A stretch of DNA of 64,000 nucleotides from an uncultured Sphingomonadales bacterium (GTDB lineage Bacteria > Pseudomonadota > Alphaproteobacteria > Sphingomonadales > Sphingomonadaceae), in assembly GCA_903821605.1 (NCBI GenBank), contig CAIJLZ010000013.1, positions 248,001-312,000 of the forward strand. Direction: 5' to 3'. How positions within the stretch are numbered: the stretch's first letter is position 1; the number at the start of each line of letters is the position of its first letter. Shown in pieces: positions 56,177-64,000 of the stretch. Under the pieces are notes generated by a model. The model was not told the DNA's origin, searched no databases, and saw only the letters and a program-made list of their open reading frames with translations. The position numbers and the translations under genes were made by a program.

Positions 56177-56474
56177 ATCTCAAAGCGTCAAAATCCCCGC
56201 AGAAAACGAAAAACACGGCAGGCGCATGAATGCACCGCCGGTCACTCCGGATTCGCGGGAAGCGGTGTCCTATTCCCCCGCCTGTCTGCTGTCAAGCGCA
56301 TCGACCCAAAATCAGACCGTAACCGGCGGATTTTCGGCAATGGCCGTCCATTTGGCGAAAAGCCGGGGCCAAGCGGCTAACATACCTGTCTACAATGCGG
56401 CTTGCCAGCCTTGGTAATTTCGCCTTAACGCGGTCGCCAACATCTGACCACCGAGCAACGAGAGAGCAAATCCG
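56177..56474. other. Divergent intergenic stretch between rpsM and moxR
   Basis: About 300 bases with no supported gene. It should carry the promoters for the alpha operon (minus) and the MoxR pair (plus). Short open frames on the plus strand lack ribosome sites. Confidence 0.5.
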
Positions 56475-57320
56475 ATGCGTTTCGAAGGCACGAGCAACTA
56501 TGTCGCCACCGATGACCTGAAGGTCGCCGTCAACGCTGCCGCCCTGCTGCGGCGTCCGTTGTTGGTCAAGGGTGAACCGGGCACCGGCAAGACCGTGCTG
56601 GCCGAAGAAATCGCCAAGGCCATGAACGCGCCGCTCATTACGTGGCACGTCAAGTCCTCGACCAAGGCACAGCAAGGCCTGTATGAATATGATGCGGTCG
56701 CGCGGCTGCGCGATGGCCAGTTGGGCGATGAGCGCGTCCATGACATCCGCAACTATATCCGCAAGGGCAAGCTGTGGGAGGCATTCACCTCGCCCCAGCT
56801 TCCGGTGCTGCTGATCGACGAGATCGACAAGGCCGATATCGAATTTCCGAACGACCTGTTGCAGGAACTCGACCGCATGGCGTTCGACGTCTACGAAACT
56901 GGCGACCGCGTCGCCGCTGCCGATCGCCCGATCGTGGTGATCACGTCCAACAATGAAAAGGAATTGCCGGACGCCTTTTTGCGCCGCTGCTTCTTCCATT
57001 ATATCAAGTTCCCGGACCGCGACACGATGCAGGCGATTGTCGATGTCCATTTCCCGAAAATCCAGAAGATCCTCGTCAGCCGGGCACTCGACATTTTCTA
57101 CGAGGTGCGCGACGTGCCGGGTCTCAAAAAGAAGCCCTCGACCAGCGAATTGATCGACTGGCTAAAGCTGTTGCTGGCCGAAGATATGCCGCTTGACGTA
57201 TTACAGAACCGCGACCCGACAAAGGCGATCCCGCCACTCCATGGCGCGCTGCTCAAGAATGAGCAGGACGTCATGCTGTTCGAACGCCTTGCCTTTATGG
57301 CGCGGCGGCCGGGTTCCTGA
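56475..57320 (+). CDS. MoxR-family AAA+ ATPase
   Basis: 281 residues. Walker A GEPGTGKTVLAEEIAKA, Walker B LLIDEIDKADIEFPNDLL, sensor 1 VVITSNNEKELPDAFLRRC (arginine finger region) are complete. MoxR ATPases act with von Willebrand A proteins as chaperones inserting metals or maturing complexes. The next gene, 26 bases downstream, is such a partner. The CoxD-like form suggests maturation of a molybdenum or other metal enzyme, but none is adjacent. Confidence 0.93.
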   Translation: MRFEGTSNYVATDDLKVAVNAAALLRRPLLVKGEPGTGKTVLAEEIAKAMNAPLITWHVKSSTKAQQGLYEYDAVARLRDGQLGDERVHDIRNYIRKGKLWEAFTSPQLPVLLIDEIDKADIEFPNDLLQELDRMAFDVYETGDRVAAADRPIVVITSNNEKELPDAFLRRCFFHYIKFPDRDTMQAIVDVHFPKIQKILVSRALDIFYEVRDVPGLKKKPSTSELIDWLKLLLAEDMPLDVLQNRDPTKAIPPLHGALLKNEQDVMLFERLAFMARRPGS

Positions 57321-57346
57321 TCGCGCGATCTGCCGGATAGCCAGCG

Positions 57347-58525
57347 ATGCTGCTCAACTTCCTTGAGGAACTCCGTGCCGCCGGCATCTCGGCGAGCATC
57401 AAGGAGCATCTTGTCCTACTCGAAGCCCTCGACAAGCAGGTGATCGAGATGACGCCAGAGGAATTTTATTACCTCTCGCGCGCGATTTATGTGAAGGATG
57501 AGAGCCTGCTCGACCGGTTCGATCAGGTGTTTGCCAAGGTTTTCAAGGGCGTGTTGACCGACTATGGCGACGAGCAAACCGATATTCCCGAAGACTGGCT
57601 GCGCGCGATCACCGAGAAATTTCTCACCCCCGAAGAGATGGAGCAGATTAAGTCGCTCGGCTCGTGGGAAGAGATTATGGAGACGCTCAAAAAGCGGTTA
57701 GAGGAACAACATGACCGCCATCAGGGCGGCAATAAGTGGATCGGCACGGGCGGCACCTCGCCGTTCGGCAACAGCGGCTATAATCCCGAGGGTATTCGCA
57801 TCGGCGGCGAATCCCGCCACAAGCGCGCGATCAAGGTCTGGGAAAAGCGCGAGTTCCAGAATTTCGACAATAACCGCGAACTGGGCACCCGCAACATCAA
57901 GGTGGCACTGCGCCGCCTGCGCCGCTTCGCCCGCGAAGGGTCGGCCGATGAATTGGATCTCGACGCCACCATTCGCGGCACGGCGCGTCAGGGCTGGCTC
58001 GATATCCAGATGCGCCCGGAACGCCATAATGCGGTCAAGCTACTGCTGTTCCTCGACGTGGGCGGTTCGATGGACCCGTTCATCAAGCTGTGCGAGGAAT
58101 TGTTCAGCGCGGCGACCACCGAGTTCAAAAATCTCGAATTCTTCTATTTCCACAACTGCATCTATGAAGGCGTGTGGAAGGACAATCGCCGCCGCTTCAC
58201 CGAACGCACCCCGACCTGGGACATTCTCCACAAATATGGCAATGATTATAAGCTGGTGATCGTCGGCGATGCCGCGATGAGCCCCTATGAAATCAGCCAT
58301 GTCGGCGGCTCGGTCGAGCATTTCAACGAAGAAGCGGGGGCGGTCTGGCTCAAGCGCCTGACCAACACCTATCCATCAGCCGCTTGGATCAACCCAGCCC
58401 ATGAACGGCACTGGGACTATACCCAGTCGACCCGGTTGGTGCGCGAACTGATGAACGACCGCATGTATGGACTGACGCTGGACGGGCTCGACAGCGCGAT
58501 GCGCGCGCTCAGCAAAAAGAAATAG
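57347..58525 (+). CDS. VWA domain protein (CoxE-like), MoxR partner
   Basis: 392 residues. N-terminal helical region of about 190 residues, then a von Willebrand A domain with a modified metal site DVGGSMDPF (usually D-x-S-x-S) and VIVGDAAMSPYEISHVGGSV near the end. Family CoxE/DUF58-like partner proteins of MoxR. Co-transcribed with the ATPase gene. Confidence 0.9.
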   Translation: MLLNFLEELRAAGISASIKEHLVLLEALDKQVIEMTPEEFYYLSRAIYVKDESLLDRFDQVFAKVFKGVLTDYGDEQTDIPEDWLRAITEKFLTPEEMEQIKSLGSWEEIMETLKKRLEEQHDRHQGGNKWIGTGGTSPFGNSGYNPEGIRIGGESRHKRAIKVWEKREFQNFDNNRELGTRNIKVALRRLRRFAREGSADELDLDATIRGTARQGWLDIQMRPERHNAVKLLLFLDVGGSMDPFIKLCEELFSAATTEFKNLEFFYFHNCIYEGVWKDNRRRFTERTPTWDILHKYGNDYKLVIVGDAAMSPYEISHVGGSVEHFNEEAGAVWLKRLTNTYPSAAWINPAHERHWDYTQSTRLVRELMNDRMYGLTLDGLDSAMRALSKKK

Positions 58526-58565
58526 GCCCGCCCACTAATCGACGGCTTTCCCTGCCGAGATGGAA

Positions 58566-58579
58566 TTGATGATTGTCAA
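58566..58579 (+). promoter_or_regulatory. FNR-type box upstream of hemA
   Basis: TTGAT-GATT-GTCAA differs by one base from the FNR consensus TTGAT-N4-ATCAA. It lies 76 bases before the hemA TTG. FnrL control of hemA is known in other alphaproteobacteria. Confidence 0.6.
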
Positions 58580-58655
58580 CTTAACGATATTTCATGCTGG
58601 AAATATGGCACTGAAAGACGTAGAGGGCATTTCATCGCGGCCAGGAGGGCAGGCT

Positions 58656-59870
58656 TTGGATTACCAGCGCGTTTTCAATGAGGCGATTGACCGCCTGCAT
58701 GCCGAAGGACGGTATCGCGTTTTCATCGACATTCTGCGCAACAAGGGCATGTTCCCAAACGCGCGTTGCTTTGCCGGCCATAACGGCCCGAAGCCCATCA
58801 CCGTATGGTGCTCCAACGATTATCTCGCCATGGGGCAGCACCCCAAGGTGATTGCCGCGATGGAAGAGGCGCTGCATGATGTCGGCGCTGGTTCTGGCGG
58901 CACCCGCAACATCGGCGGCAACACCCATTATCACATCGATCTTGAAGCCGAACTCGCCGATCTGCACGGCAAGGAAGGCGCGTTGCTGTTCACCTCGGGC
59001 TATATCTCGAACGAGGCTACGCTCGCGACACTCGGCAAGATCCTGCCCGGCTGCATCATCTTTTCGGATGAGCTGAACCATGCCTCGATGATCGCGGGCA
59101 TCCGCAATTCGGGCTGCGAAAAGCTGGTATGGCGGCACAACGACCTCGCTCATCTCGAAGAACTGCTGTCGGCTGCCGATCCGGATGTGCCAAAGCTGGT
59201 CGCCTTTGAAAGCGTCTATTCGATGGATGGCGATGTCGCGCCGATTGCCGACATTTGCGACCTGGCGGACAAATATAACGCCATCACCTATTGCGACGAA
59301 GTTCATGCGGTTGGCATGTACGGCCCGCGCGGTGGCGGGATCAGCGACCGCGATGCCGTCGCAGACCGCATCACGATCATCGAAGGCACGCTTGGCAAGG
59401 CGTTCGGCGTCATGGGCGGCTATATCGCGGCGGATACCGTGATCATCGACGTGATCCGCTCCTATGCACCGGGCTTCATCTTCACCACCTCGCTGTCGCC
59501 GGTATTGGTCGCGGGCGTGCTCGCCAGCGTGCGACATCTCAAGCAGTCGAGTGTCGAGCGCGAAGGCCAACAGGCCGCCGCCTCTTTCCTGAAGCAGAGC
59601 TTCGCGCAAGCGGGCCTGCCGGTCATGGCGTCGACTACGCATATCGTGCCCTTGCTGGTCGGCGATCCGATCAAGGCCAAGAAGATCAGCGATATTCTGC
59701 TCGCGGAATATGGCGTGTACGTCCAGCCGATCAACTATCCGACCGTCCCGCGCGGCACGGAACGCCTACGCTTCACGCCCGGCCCGCAGCACACAGAAGA
59801 GATGATGCGCGACCTGACGGCAGCGCTGATCGAAATCTGGGGCCGGCTGGAGATGAAGCGGGCAGCCTGA
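58656..59870 (+). CDS. hemA: 5-aminolevulinate synthase
   Basis: 404 residues. PLP enzyme joining glycine and succinyl-CoA, first step of heme synthesis in alphaproteobacteria. [50 protein letters not shown] and the PLP lysine in [15 protein letters not shown] are diagnostic. An ATG-initiated frame starts 32 codons upstream at 58560, but the FNR box lies in that stretch; TTG 58656 has GGAGGG six bases away and gives the conserved start [14 protein letters not shown]. The next gene begins one base after the stop. Confidence 0.96.
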   Translation: MDYQRVFNEAIDRLHAEGRYRVFIDILRNKGMFPNARCFAGHNGPKPITVWCSNDYLAMGQHPKVIAAMEEALHDVGAGSGGTRNIGGNTHYHIDLEAELADLHGKEGALLFTSGYISNEATLATLGKILPGCIIFSDELNHASMIAGIRNSGCEKLVWRHNDLAHLEELLSAADPDVPKLVAFESVYSMDGDVAPIADICDLADKYNAITYCDEVHAVGMYGPRGGGISDRDAVADRITIIEGTLGKAFGVMGGYIAADTVIIDVIRSYAPGFIFTTSLSPVLVAGVLASVRHLKQSSVEREGQQAAASFLKQSFAQAGLPVMASTTHIVPLLVGDPIKAKKISDILLAEYGVYVQPINYPTVPRGTERLRFTPGPQHTEEMMRDLTAALIEIWGRLEMKRAA

Positions 59871-60965
59871 TTGGACCCGGTACTCGCCATCGGATTGATG
59901 TCCGGCACTTCGCGTGACGGCATTGATGCGGCGTTGATCCGTTCAGATGGCACCGGCCATGTTGAACCCCTCGCCTTTCTCCACCATGGCTATGACGAGG
60001 ATTTTCGCAGCCGGCTGGCCGCTGGCTGTGACGCCGCGCTCGCCCTGCCCGTGCCCGCCGCGCATCCACTGATCGACGCGGTGACAGCCGAACTGACCGC
60101 GCGCCACGCCATGATCATAACCGATCTCATCGACACGGCGGGTCTGTCAGCCAAGGACATCCACGTCGTCGGCTTTCACGGCCATACCGTCGCCCATCGC
60201 CCGGATCGCCGCTGGACTTGGCAAATCGGCGATGGTGCGGCGCTAGCCACGGCATTGGGCATCACCGTCGTCCACGATTTTCGTAGCGGCGACGTCGCCG
60301 CCGGTGGCCAAGGCGCACCGCTGATCCCGATCTATCACGGAGCCATGACCGCCGGATTGGGCCGCCCGGTGGCGCTGCTCAATCTTGGCGGCGTCGCGAA
60401 TATCACGGCCATTGGCGAAGATGAGGCGATGGCTGCATTCGACTGCGGCATGGCCAATGCGCTGATCGACGATTGGGTCCAGCAGCATTTCGGCCAGCCC
60501 TATGACGATGGCGGCCGCATCGCGGCGGCGGGCACCGTCGATGAGGCCGTGTTGCAGGCGATGCTCGATCATCCCTATTTTATGGCCCCCGCGCCGAAAT
60601 CGCTCGACCGAGCGGACTTCAGCAACGGCCCGGTCGCGCATCTCACGCCGCATGATGGTGCGGCCACGCTCACCGCCTTTTCGGCCATGGGTGTGGCCAA
60701 GGCCTGCGCCCTGCTCGCCCAGCCCCCGCGCCAGATCCTTGTCGCCGGGGGTGGGCGTCATAATCCAGTGTTGCTGGAGATGATCGCCCGCTTTTGTCGG
60801 GCCGAGGTGCATGATGTCGACCGCTTCGGCTGGAATGGCGATGCGACCGAGGCCGAGGGCTTTGCCTATATGGCGTTACGCCGACTGCGCGGCCTGCCAA
60901 TCAGCTTTCCCGGCACCACGGGCGTGCCTGTACCGATGACCGGCGGCATCATCAATCAACCCTGA
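59871..60965 (+). CDS. anmK: Anhydro-N-acetylmuramic acid kinase
   Basis: 364 residues. Recycles cell-wall anhydro-MurNAc by phosphorylation and ring opening. GLMSGTSRDGIDAALI (phosphate binding), GFHGHTVAHRPD, VHDFRSGDVAAGGQGAPLIP and LNLGGVANIT are diagnostic. TTG start directly behind the hemA stop, so coupled to it. Confidence 0.96.
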   Translation: MDPVLAIGLMSGTSRDGIDAALIRSDGTGHVEPLAFLHHGYDEDFRSRLAAGCDAALALPVPAAHPLIDAVTAELTARHAMIITDLIDTAGLSAKDIHVVGFHGHTVAHRPDRRWTWQIGDGAALATALGITVVHDFRSGDVAAGGQGAPLIPIYHGAMTAGLGRPVALLNLGGVANITAIGEDEAMAAFDCGMANALIDDWVQQHFGQPYDDGGRIAAAGTVDEAVLQAMLDHPYFMAPAPKSLDRADFSNGPVAHLTPHDGAATLTAFSAMGVAKACALLAQPPRQILVAGGGRHNPVLLEMIARFCRAEVHDVDRFGWNGDATEAEGFAYMALRRLRGLPISFPGTTGVPVPMTGGIINQP

Positions 60966-60971
60966 GCGCGC

Positions 60972-61274
60972 TCAACCATGGGCGAACGCGACCACCGCCA
61001 CTTGCAATGCCGCATGCACGCCATCCGCTCGCGGTGCACCGTCGAGCGCCCTATCGACCAGTCGCATGATCTCATTGGCCCCGAAGCTCCCCGCCAATCC
61101 CTTGAGCCGCAACGCCGATTGGAACCAGAGCGCGTCTGACGGCGCATCGGCCATGCGGTCGAGCATCGCCATGGCGCTATCGAGAAACGCCCGCCGCAAT
61201 TCGGCGCGCAATTGCGGGTCTTCGCCCACAGCGACGGTCAGGGAAATATCAAGGGCACCGGGATCGAACAGCAT
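60972..61274 (-). CDS. HPt-like protein without the phospho-accepting histidine
   Basis: About 100 residues in the four-helix HPt style. The helix that normally carries A-H-x-L-K-G reads SALRLKGLAGSFGA, so leucine (residue 55) replaces histidine while the LKG and GA positions stay. It cannot accept phosphate in the usual way. Start uncertain (ATG 61274 or GTG 61292). Convergent with anmK and divergent from the coiled-coil gene. Confidence 0.65.
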   Translation of the reverse strand: MLFDPGALDISLTVAVGEDPQLRAELRRAFLDSAMAMLDRMADAPSDALWFQSALRLKGLAGSFGANEIMRLVDRALDGAPRADGVHAALQVAVVAFAHG

Positions 61275-61374
61275 GAAGCCAGAGCTAGCCACCCCAGGTT
61301 AACAAGCTGTTGCGACGACCTTTCCAACCGGGTCCGGGCAGGTTAAGATGCCGCCACGCAATCTGGGGGAAGAC

Positions 61375-63699
61375 ATGGCTCAAGCCGGTCACGACAATGG
61401 GACCAATTTGAAAATCGTCCGTGACGCGGCGGGGCAACCCGACCCGGCGCCGATCGACGATCTGGCCGAAGAGCTGATCAGCCCGGCATGGATCTCGCAC
61501 GATGAAGATGGCGAGGCATGGGTGGATGAACTGCCGACCAATCGCTGGTCGCAGGCGGCCAACCTCCTATTGGGCGCAGGCGCGTTGATTTGGGCGGGTT
61601 TTGCCGGTGTGACGCTTGCCGCCGATCTCCCCGCTTATGGCGACCATTTGTTGCTGGTGCGCGATATCGCGACCTTTACCCTGCCGCTGATTCTGCTCGG
61701 GATGATGTGGTTGATGCTTAATCGCAGCGGCGGGGCTGAAAGCCGGCGACTCGATTTCGCCGCGCGCAAGCTGCAACGCGAAGCCGCCGGGCTGGATAGC
61801 GTGCTGGCGCTCATCAACGGGCGCATCTCCACCCATCATGCGCAGATTCGCGAACAGGCTGACGATTTGGCCAGCCTCGGCGAGACAACTGTCTCTCGTT
61901 TGGCGCAATCTCTGGGTGAATTGCATCGGGAACGGACCGAACTCGATAGCCAGCGGATCGCGCTGGACGAGGCCACCGCCGCCGCCGGACGCCAGATGGA
62001 ATTGCTGCTGCGCGACCTACCCAAGGCCGTCCAGCAAAGCCAGTCGATGACCGGCGCGATGGAACAGGCGGGCAGTACCGCCCATGAACAGGCCGTCGCG
62101 CTTGAAACGCGGCTCACCACCCTGTCGAGCCTTGCGCGCGATAGCGAGCGCGACGTCGGCAGCGTTGCCCAAAAACTGGCGGCCCAAATCGGCCAGATCG
62201 AAACCGCGAGCGAAGCCGCCAGCGCCCGCATCGCGGGGGCAGCCGTCGATCTTGGGCAGGCGATTGACAGCCATCTTGAACGCACCACCACGGCCGCCGA
62301 AGATGTGCGCCGCCTTGTCACCGAACAGGCCAAGGCGATTGCCGCCCTTTCCGATCAATCGCGCGCCGGTTTGGCAGAGGCCGCCACCACCGGCGTTGCG
62401 GCGCTGCACGCGTCGCTTGAGGCACTCGAAAAGCGGCTTGCCGCGCTCGACCAACAAGCCACTGGCGCCGCCGTGGTGCATCGTGCCGAGCTTGAACAAT
62501 TGGCGGATGCGCTCGACGAGAATATCCGCGCCGTAGCCAGCCTGCACGAACGTGGCAGTGCGCAGGCGGCAGCGCTGAGCAACGATATCAAGGCCGAACA
62601 TCAACAGATTGACGGGCTGATTGCCGCGCTGGACACGAGCCACGGCACGGTGGTGGCGTTGATCAACGAGGCCGGTGGTCTGGAGCAACGCCTGCACGGC
62701 ATGGCGACGCTGCTGAACGATGATCTGCCCGGCATGATCGGTCGGGTGGATGAGCTGACATCCGAGAGCCTCAACCGTATTGCCGCCAGCCTACCTGAAC
62801 TAGAGCGGGCCGAAGGGCTGGGCATTGCCATCGGTCAGGCCCTCGACGAGAATCAGAAGACGCTCAAGGCCCATAATCGGGTGGCGGAACTGCTCGCCGC
62901 CCGCACCCGATTGGAACTGGAGAAGCTGCAGCAGCAGGTCGCGGCATTACAGACCGATCTGGAGGCAATTTCGACCAGCGGCAATGAAGTGGTGGCACAC
63001 ACCGCACCGCGCCTGCTCGATGCGCTGATCCGGGTGCGCGAGACGGCGGAACAGGCCGCGAGCAAGGCGCGTCAGGCCATTCTCGACGTAATTCCGCAGG
63101 TTAGCCAGACGCTCGCAGATCAAAGTGGCGAGGCGCTGGCCAAGGTGATCGGCACAAGCGTTGAAGATCGGATTGGCCTGTTGCAAGGCCATGCCCAAGA
63201 AGCCGTCGAGGCGGCGCAAAAGGCGTCCGAGCAACTGATGCGCCAGATGTTGACCATCGCCGACACCACGGCCGGGATCGAGCAACGCTTTCAGGATGCG
63301 GCGGCGGAGCGCGCCGAGCAAGAAGGCGATACGCTGTCACGCCGGGTGGCCGCGCTGATTGAGGCGCTCAACTCAGCCTCAATCGACGTGACCAAGCTGT
63401 TGTCAAACGAGGTGACCGATACCGCATGGGCGGCCTATCTCAAGGGGGATCGCGGGGTGTTTACCCGGCGTGCGGTGCGTCTGCTGGATGCCGGCGAAGC
63501 GCGCAGCATCGTGCAATATTATCACGCGGACCCGGAGTTCCGCGATCAGGTCAACCGCTATATTCACGATTTCGAGGCAATGCTGCGTCAGGTGCTCGCC
63601 ACCCGTGACGGCCAGTTGATGAGCGTGACCTTACTTTCATCCGATATGGGTAAGCTTTATGTCGCTTTAGCACAGTCAATCGAGCGCCTGCGGACTTGA
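61375..63699 (+). CDS. Large membrane-anchored coiled-coil protein, unknown function
   Basis: About 774 residues. Two membrane helices (about 70-90 and 105-125), then some 550 residues of coiled coil rich in Ala, Glu, Gln. A compact C-terminal module of about 80 residues (RRAVRLLDAGEARSIVQYYHADPEFRDQVNRYIHDFEAML ending SSDMGKLYVALAQSIERLR) looks conserved and globular. No enzymatic motif. Possibly a cell-cycle or polar scaffold; this is only a guess from architecture. ATG 61375 lies behind GGGGGAAG; ATG 61348 is the alternative. Confidence 0.7.
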   Translation: MAQAGHDNGTNLKIVRDAAGQPDPAPIDDLAEELISPAWISHDEDGEAWVDELPTNRWSQAANLLLGAGALIWAGFAGVTLAADLPAYGDHLLLVRDIATFTLPLILLGMMWLMLNRSGGAESRRLDFAARKLQREAAGLDSVLALINGRISTHHAQIREQADDLASLGETTVSRLAQSLGELHRERTELDSQRIALDEATAAAGRQMELLLRDLPKAVQQSQSMTGAMEQAGSTAHEQAVALETRLTTLSSLARDSERDVGSVAQKLAAQIGQIETASEAASARIAGAAVDLGQAIDSHLERTTTAAEDVRRLVTEQAKAIAALSDQSRAGLAEAATTGVAALHASLEALEKRLAALDQQATGAAVVHRAELEQLADALDENIRAVASLHERGSAQAAALSNDIKAEHQQIDGLIAALDTSHGTVVALINEAGGLEQRLHGMATLLNDDLPGMIGRVDELTSESLNRIAASLPELERAEGLGIAIGQALDENQKTLKAHNRVAELLAARTRLELEKLQQQVAALQTDLEAISTSGNEVVAHTAPRLLDALIRVRETAEQAASKARQAILDVIPQVSQTLADQSGEALAKVIGTSVEDRIGLLQGHAQEAVEAAQKASEQLMRQMLTIADTTAGIEQRFQDAAAERAEQEGDTLSRRVAALIEALNSASIDVTKLLSNEVTDTAWAAYLKGDRGVFTRRAVRLLDAGEARSIVQYYHADPEFRDQVNRYIHDFEAMLRQVLATRDGQLMSVTLLSSDMGKLYVALAQSIERLRT

Positions 63700-63774
63700 A
63701 GAAAGCGCCCTAAGCTGTTACCGTGATGTTGTTATTTGGTTTGTTGGTAGGTTCAGCGTTCAAGGAGTGACATG

Positions 63775-64000
63775 ATGCGTACCAGTAATGGAAAAATATT
63801 TTCGGTTCGGAAGCTGAAGCTCGCTCTTATCCTCGGCATCGGGCTCACGGCCTCTCCCGCCGCCGCCGAGAACAGTTCCGTCGCCTTCGCCCAAACAAGC
63901 GCCCAGATCCTCGAAACGCTCAATCTCGGCGTGTCGAGCGATTTCAATTTCGGTAGCTTTACCTCCAGCGGTGCCGATGGCACGGTGCTGATCACCACTG
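63775..64000 (+). CDS. DUF4402-type secreted protein, N-terminal part (window edge)
   Basis: Seventy-five codons visible, cut by the window end. Signal peptide ends near SPAAAENS; then AQTSAQILETLNLGVSSDFNFGSF and GTVLITT match the start of DUF4402 domains, which resemble fimbrial subunits. AAGGAG lies seven bases before ATG 63775; an ATG one codon earlier is possible. Confidence 0.75.
   Translation, partial: MRTSNGKIFSVRKLKLALILGIGLTASPAAAENSSVAFAQTSAQILETLNLGVSSDFNFGSFTSSGADGTVLITT

Noticed and set aside
58560-58655. ATG-initiated extension of hemA
   Set aside because: Contains an FNR-type box, and TTG 58656 has a better ribosome site and matches the family start.

Overview
The window is a G+C-rich chromosomal segment of an alphaproteobacterium, most likely of the order Sphingomonadales. 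Several things point there. Heme precursor synthesis uses 5-aminolevulinate synthase (the C4 route). There is a DUF1476 protein of the alphaproteobacterial F1-ATPase inhibitor (zeta) family. The fumarase is class I, there are large TonB-dependent receptors, and MutL carries the endonuclease motif expected in a lineage without MutH. An ornithine/lysine decarboxylase sits beside a deoxyhypusine-synthase-like protein, which would fit homospermidine production, a chemotaxonomic marker of Sphingomonas in the strict sense (inference). No phage, insertion sequence, plasmid gene or CRISPR array is visible; this is core genome with a few accessory patches.

Layout. 0-6 kb: truncated trxB, a TonB-dependent receptor, dxs, a Fur-family regulator (Zur) and a MerC-domain membrane protein, with two Zur-like operators, then the SRP RNA. 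6-16 kb: GT-C-like membrane protein, AlkA-type glycosylase, two [2Fe-2S] ferredoxins, a polyamine gene pair, two consecutive cysteine desulfurases, a hydrolase, and alanine dehydrogenase divergent from an Lrp/AsnC regulator. 16-24 kb: fumarase, monothiol glutaredoxin, BolA, DUF1476, quinone reductase, leuCD, a TMEM165/GDT1-type transporter and infC. 24-29 kb: sterol-desaturase-like hydroxylase, an atypical histidine kinase, a nucleotidyltransferase-like membrane fusion, mutL. 29-35 kb: the rod-shape operon mreB-mreC-mreD-mrdA-rodA. 35-46 kb: metabolic and accessory genes, including a Gal80-like protein, tRNA-Arg, TrhO, a Rieske oxygenase, molybdenum-cofactor accessory genes, a CDF metal exporter and malonyl-CoA decarboxylase. 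46-50 kb: an AT-rich patch with coiled-coil proteins and a 960-residue TonB receptor. 50-56 kb: tRNA-Met, ferredoxin reductase, hydrolase, wecB, and the ribosomal alpha operon rpsM-rpsK-rpoA-rplQ. 56-64 kb: MoxR/VWA pair, hemA, anmK, an HPt-like protein, a large coiled-coil membrane protein and the start of a DUF4402 secreted protein.

The most interesting signals are regulatory or concern proteins with altered key residues. A small zinc regulon is suggested by operator-like palindromes in front of both the TonB receptor and the MerC-zur operon. FNR-type boxes lie upstream of hemA (one mismatch) and of a Rieske oxygenase (perfect match). Two proteins of histidine-phosphotransfer folds, at separate loci, both lack the phospho-accepting histidine, and a Gfo/Idh/MocA protein lacks the catalytic lysine motif. 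Strong hairpins sit in the rpsM leader and between the polyamine genes. No wholly new multi-gene system is evident from sequence reading alone.
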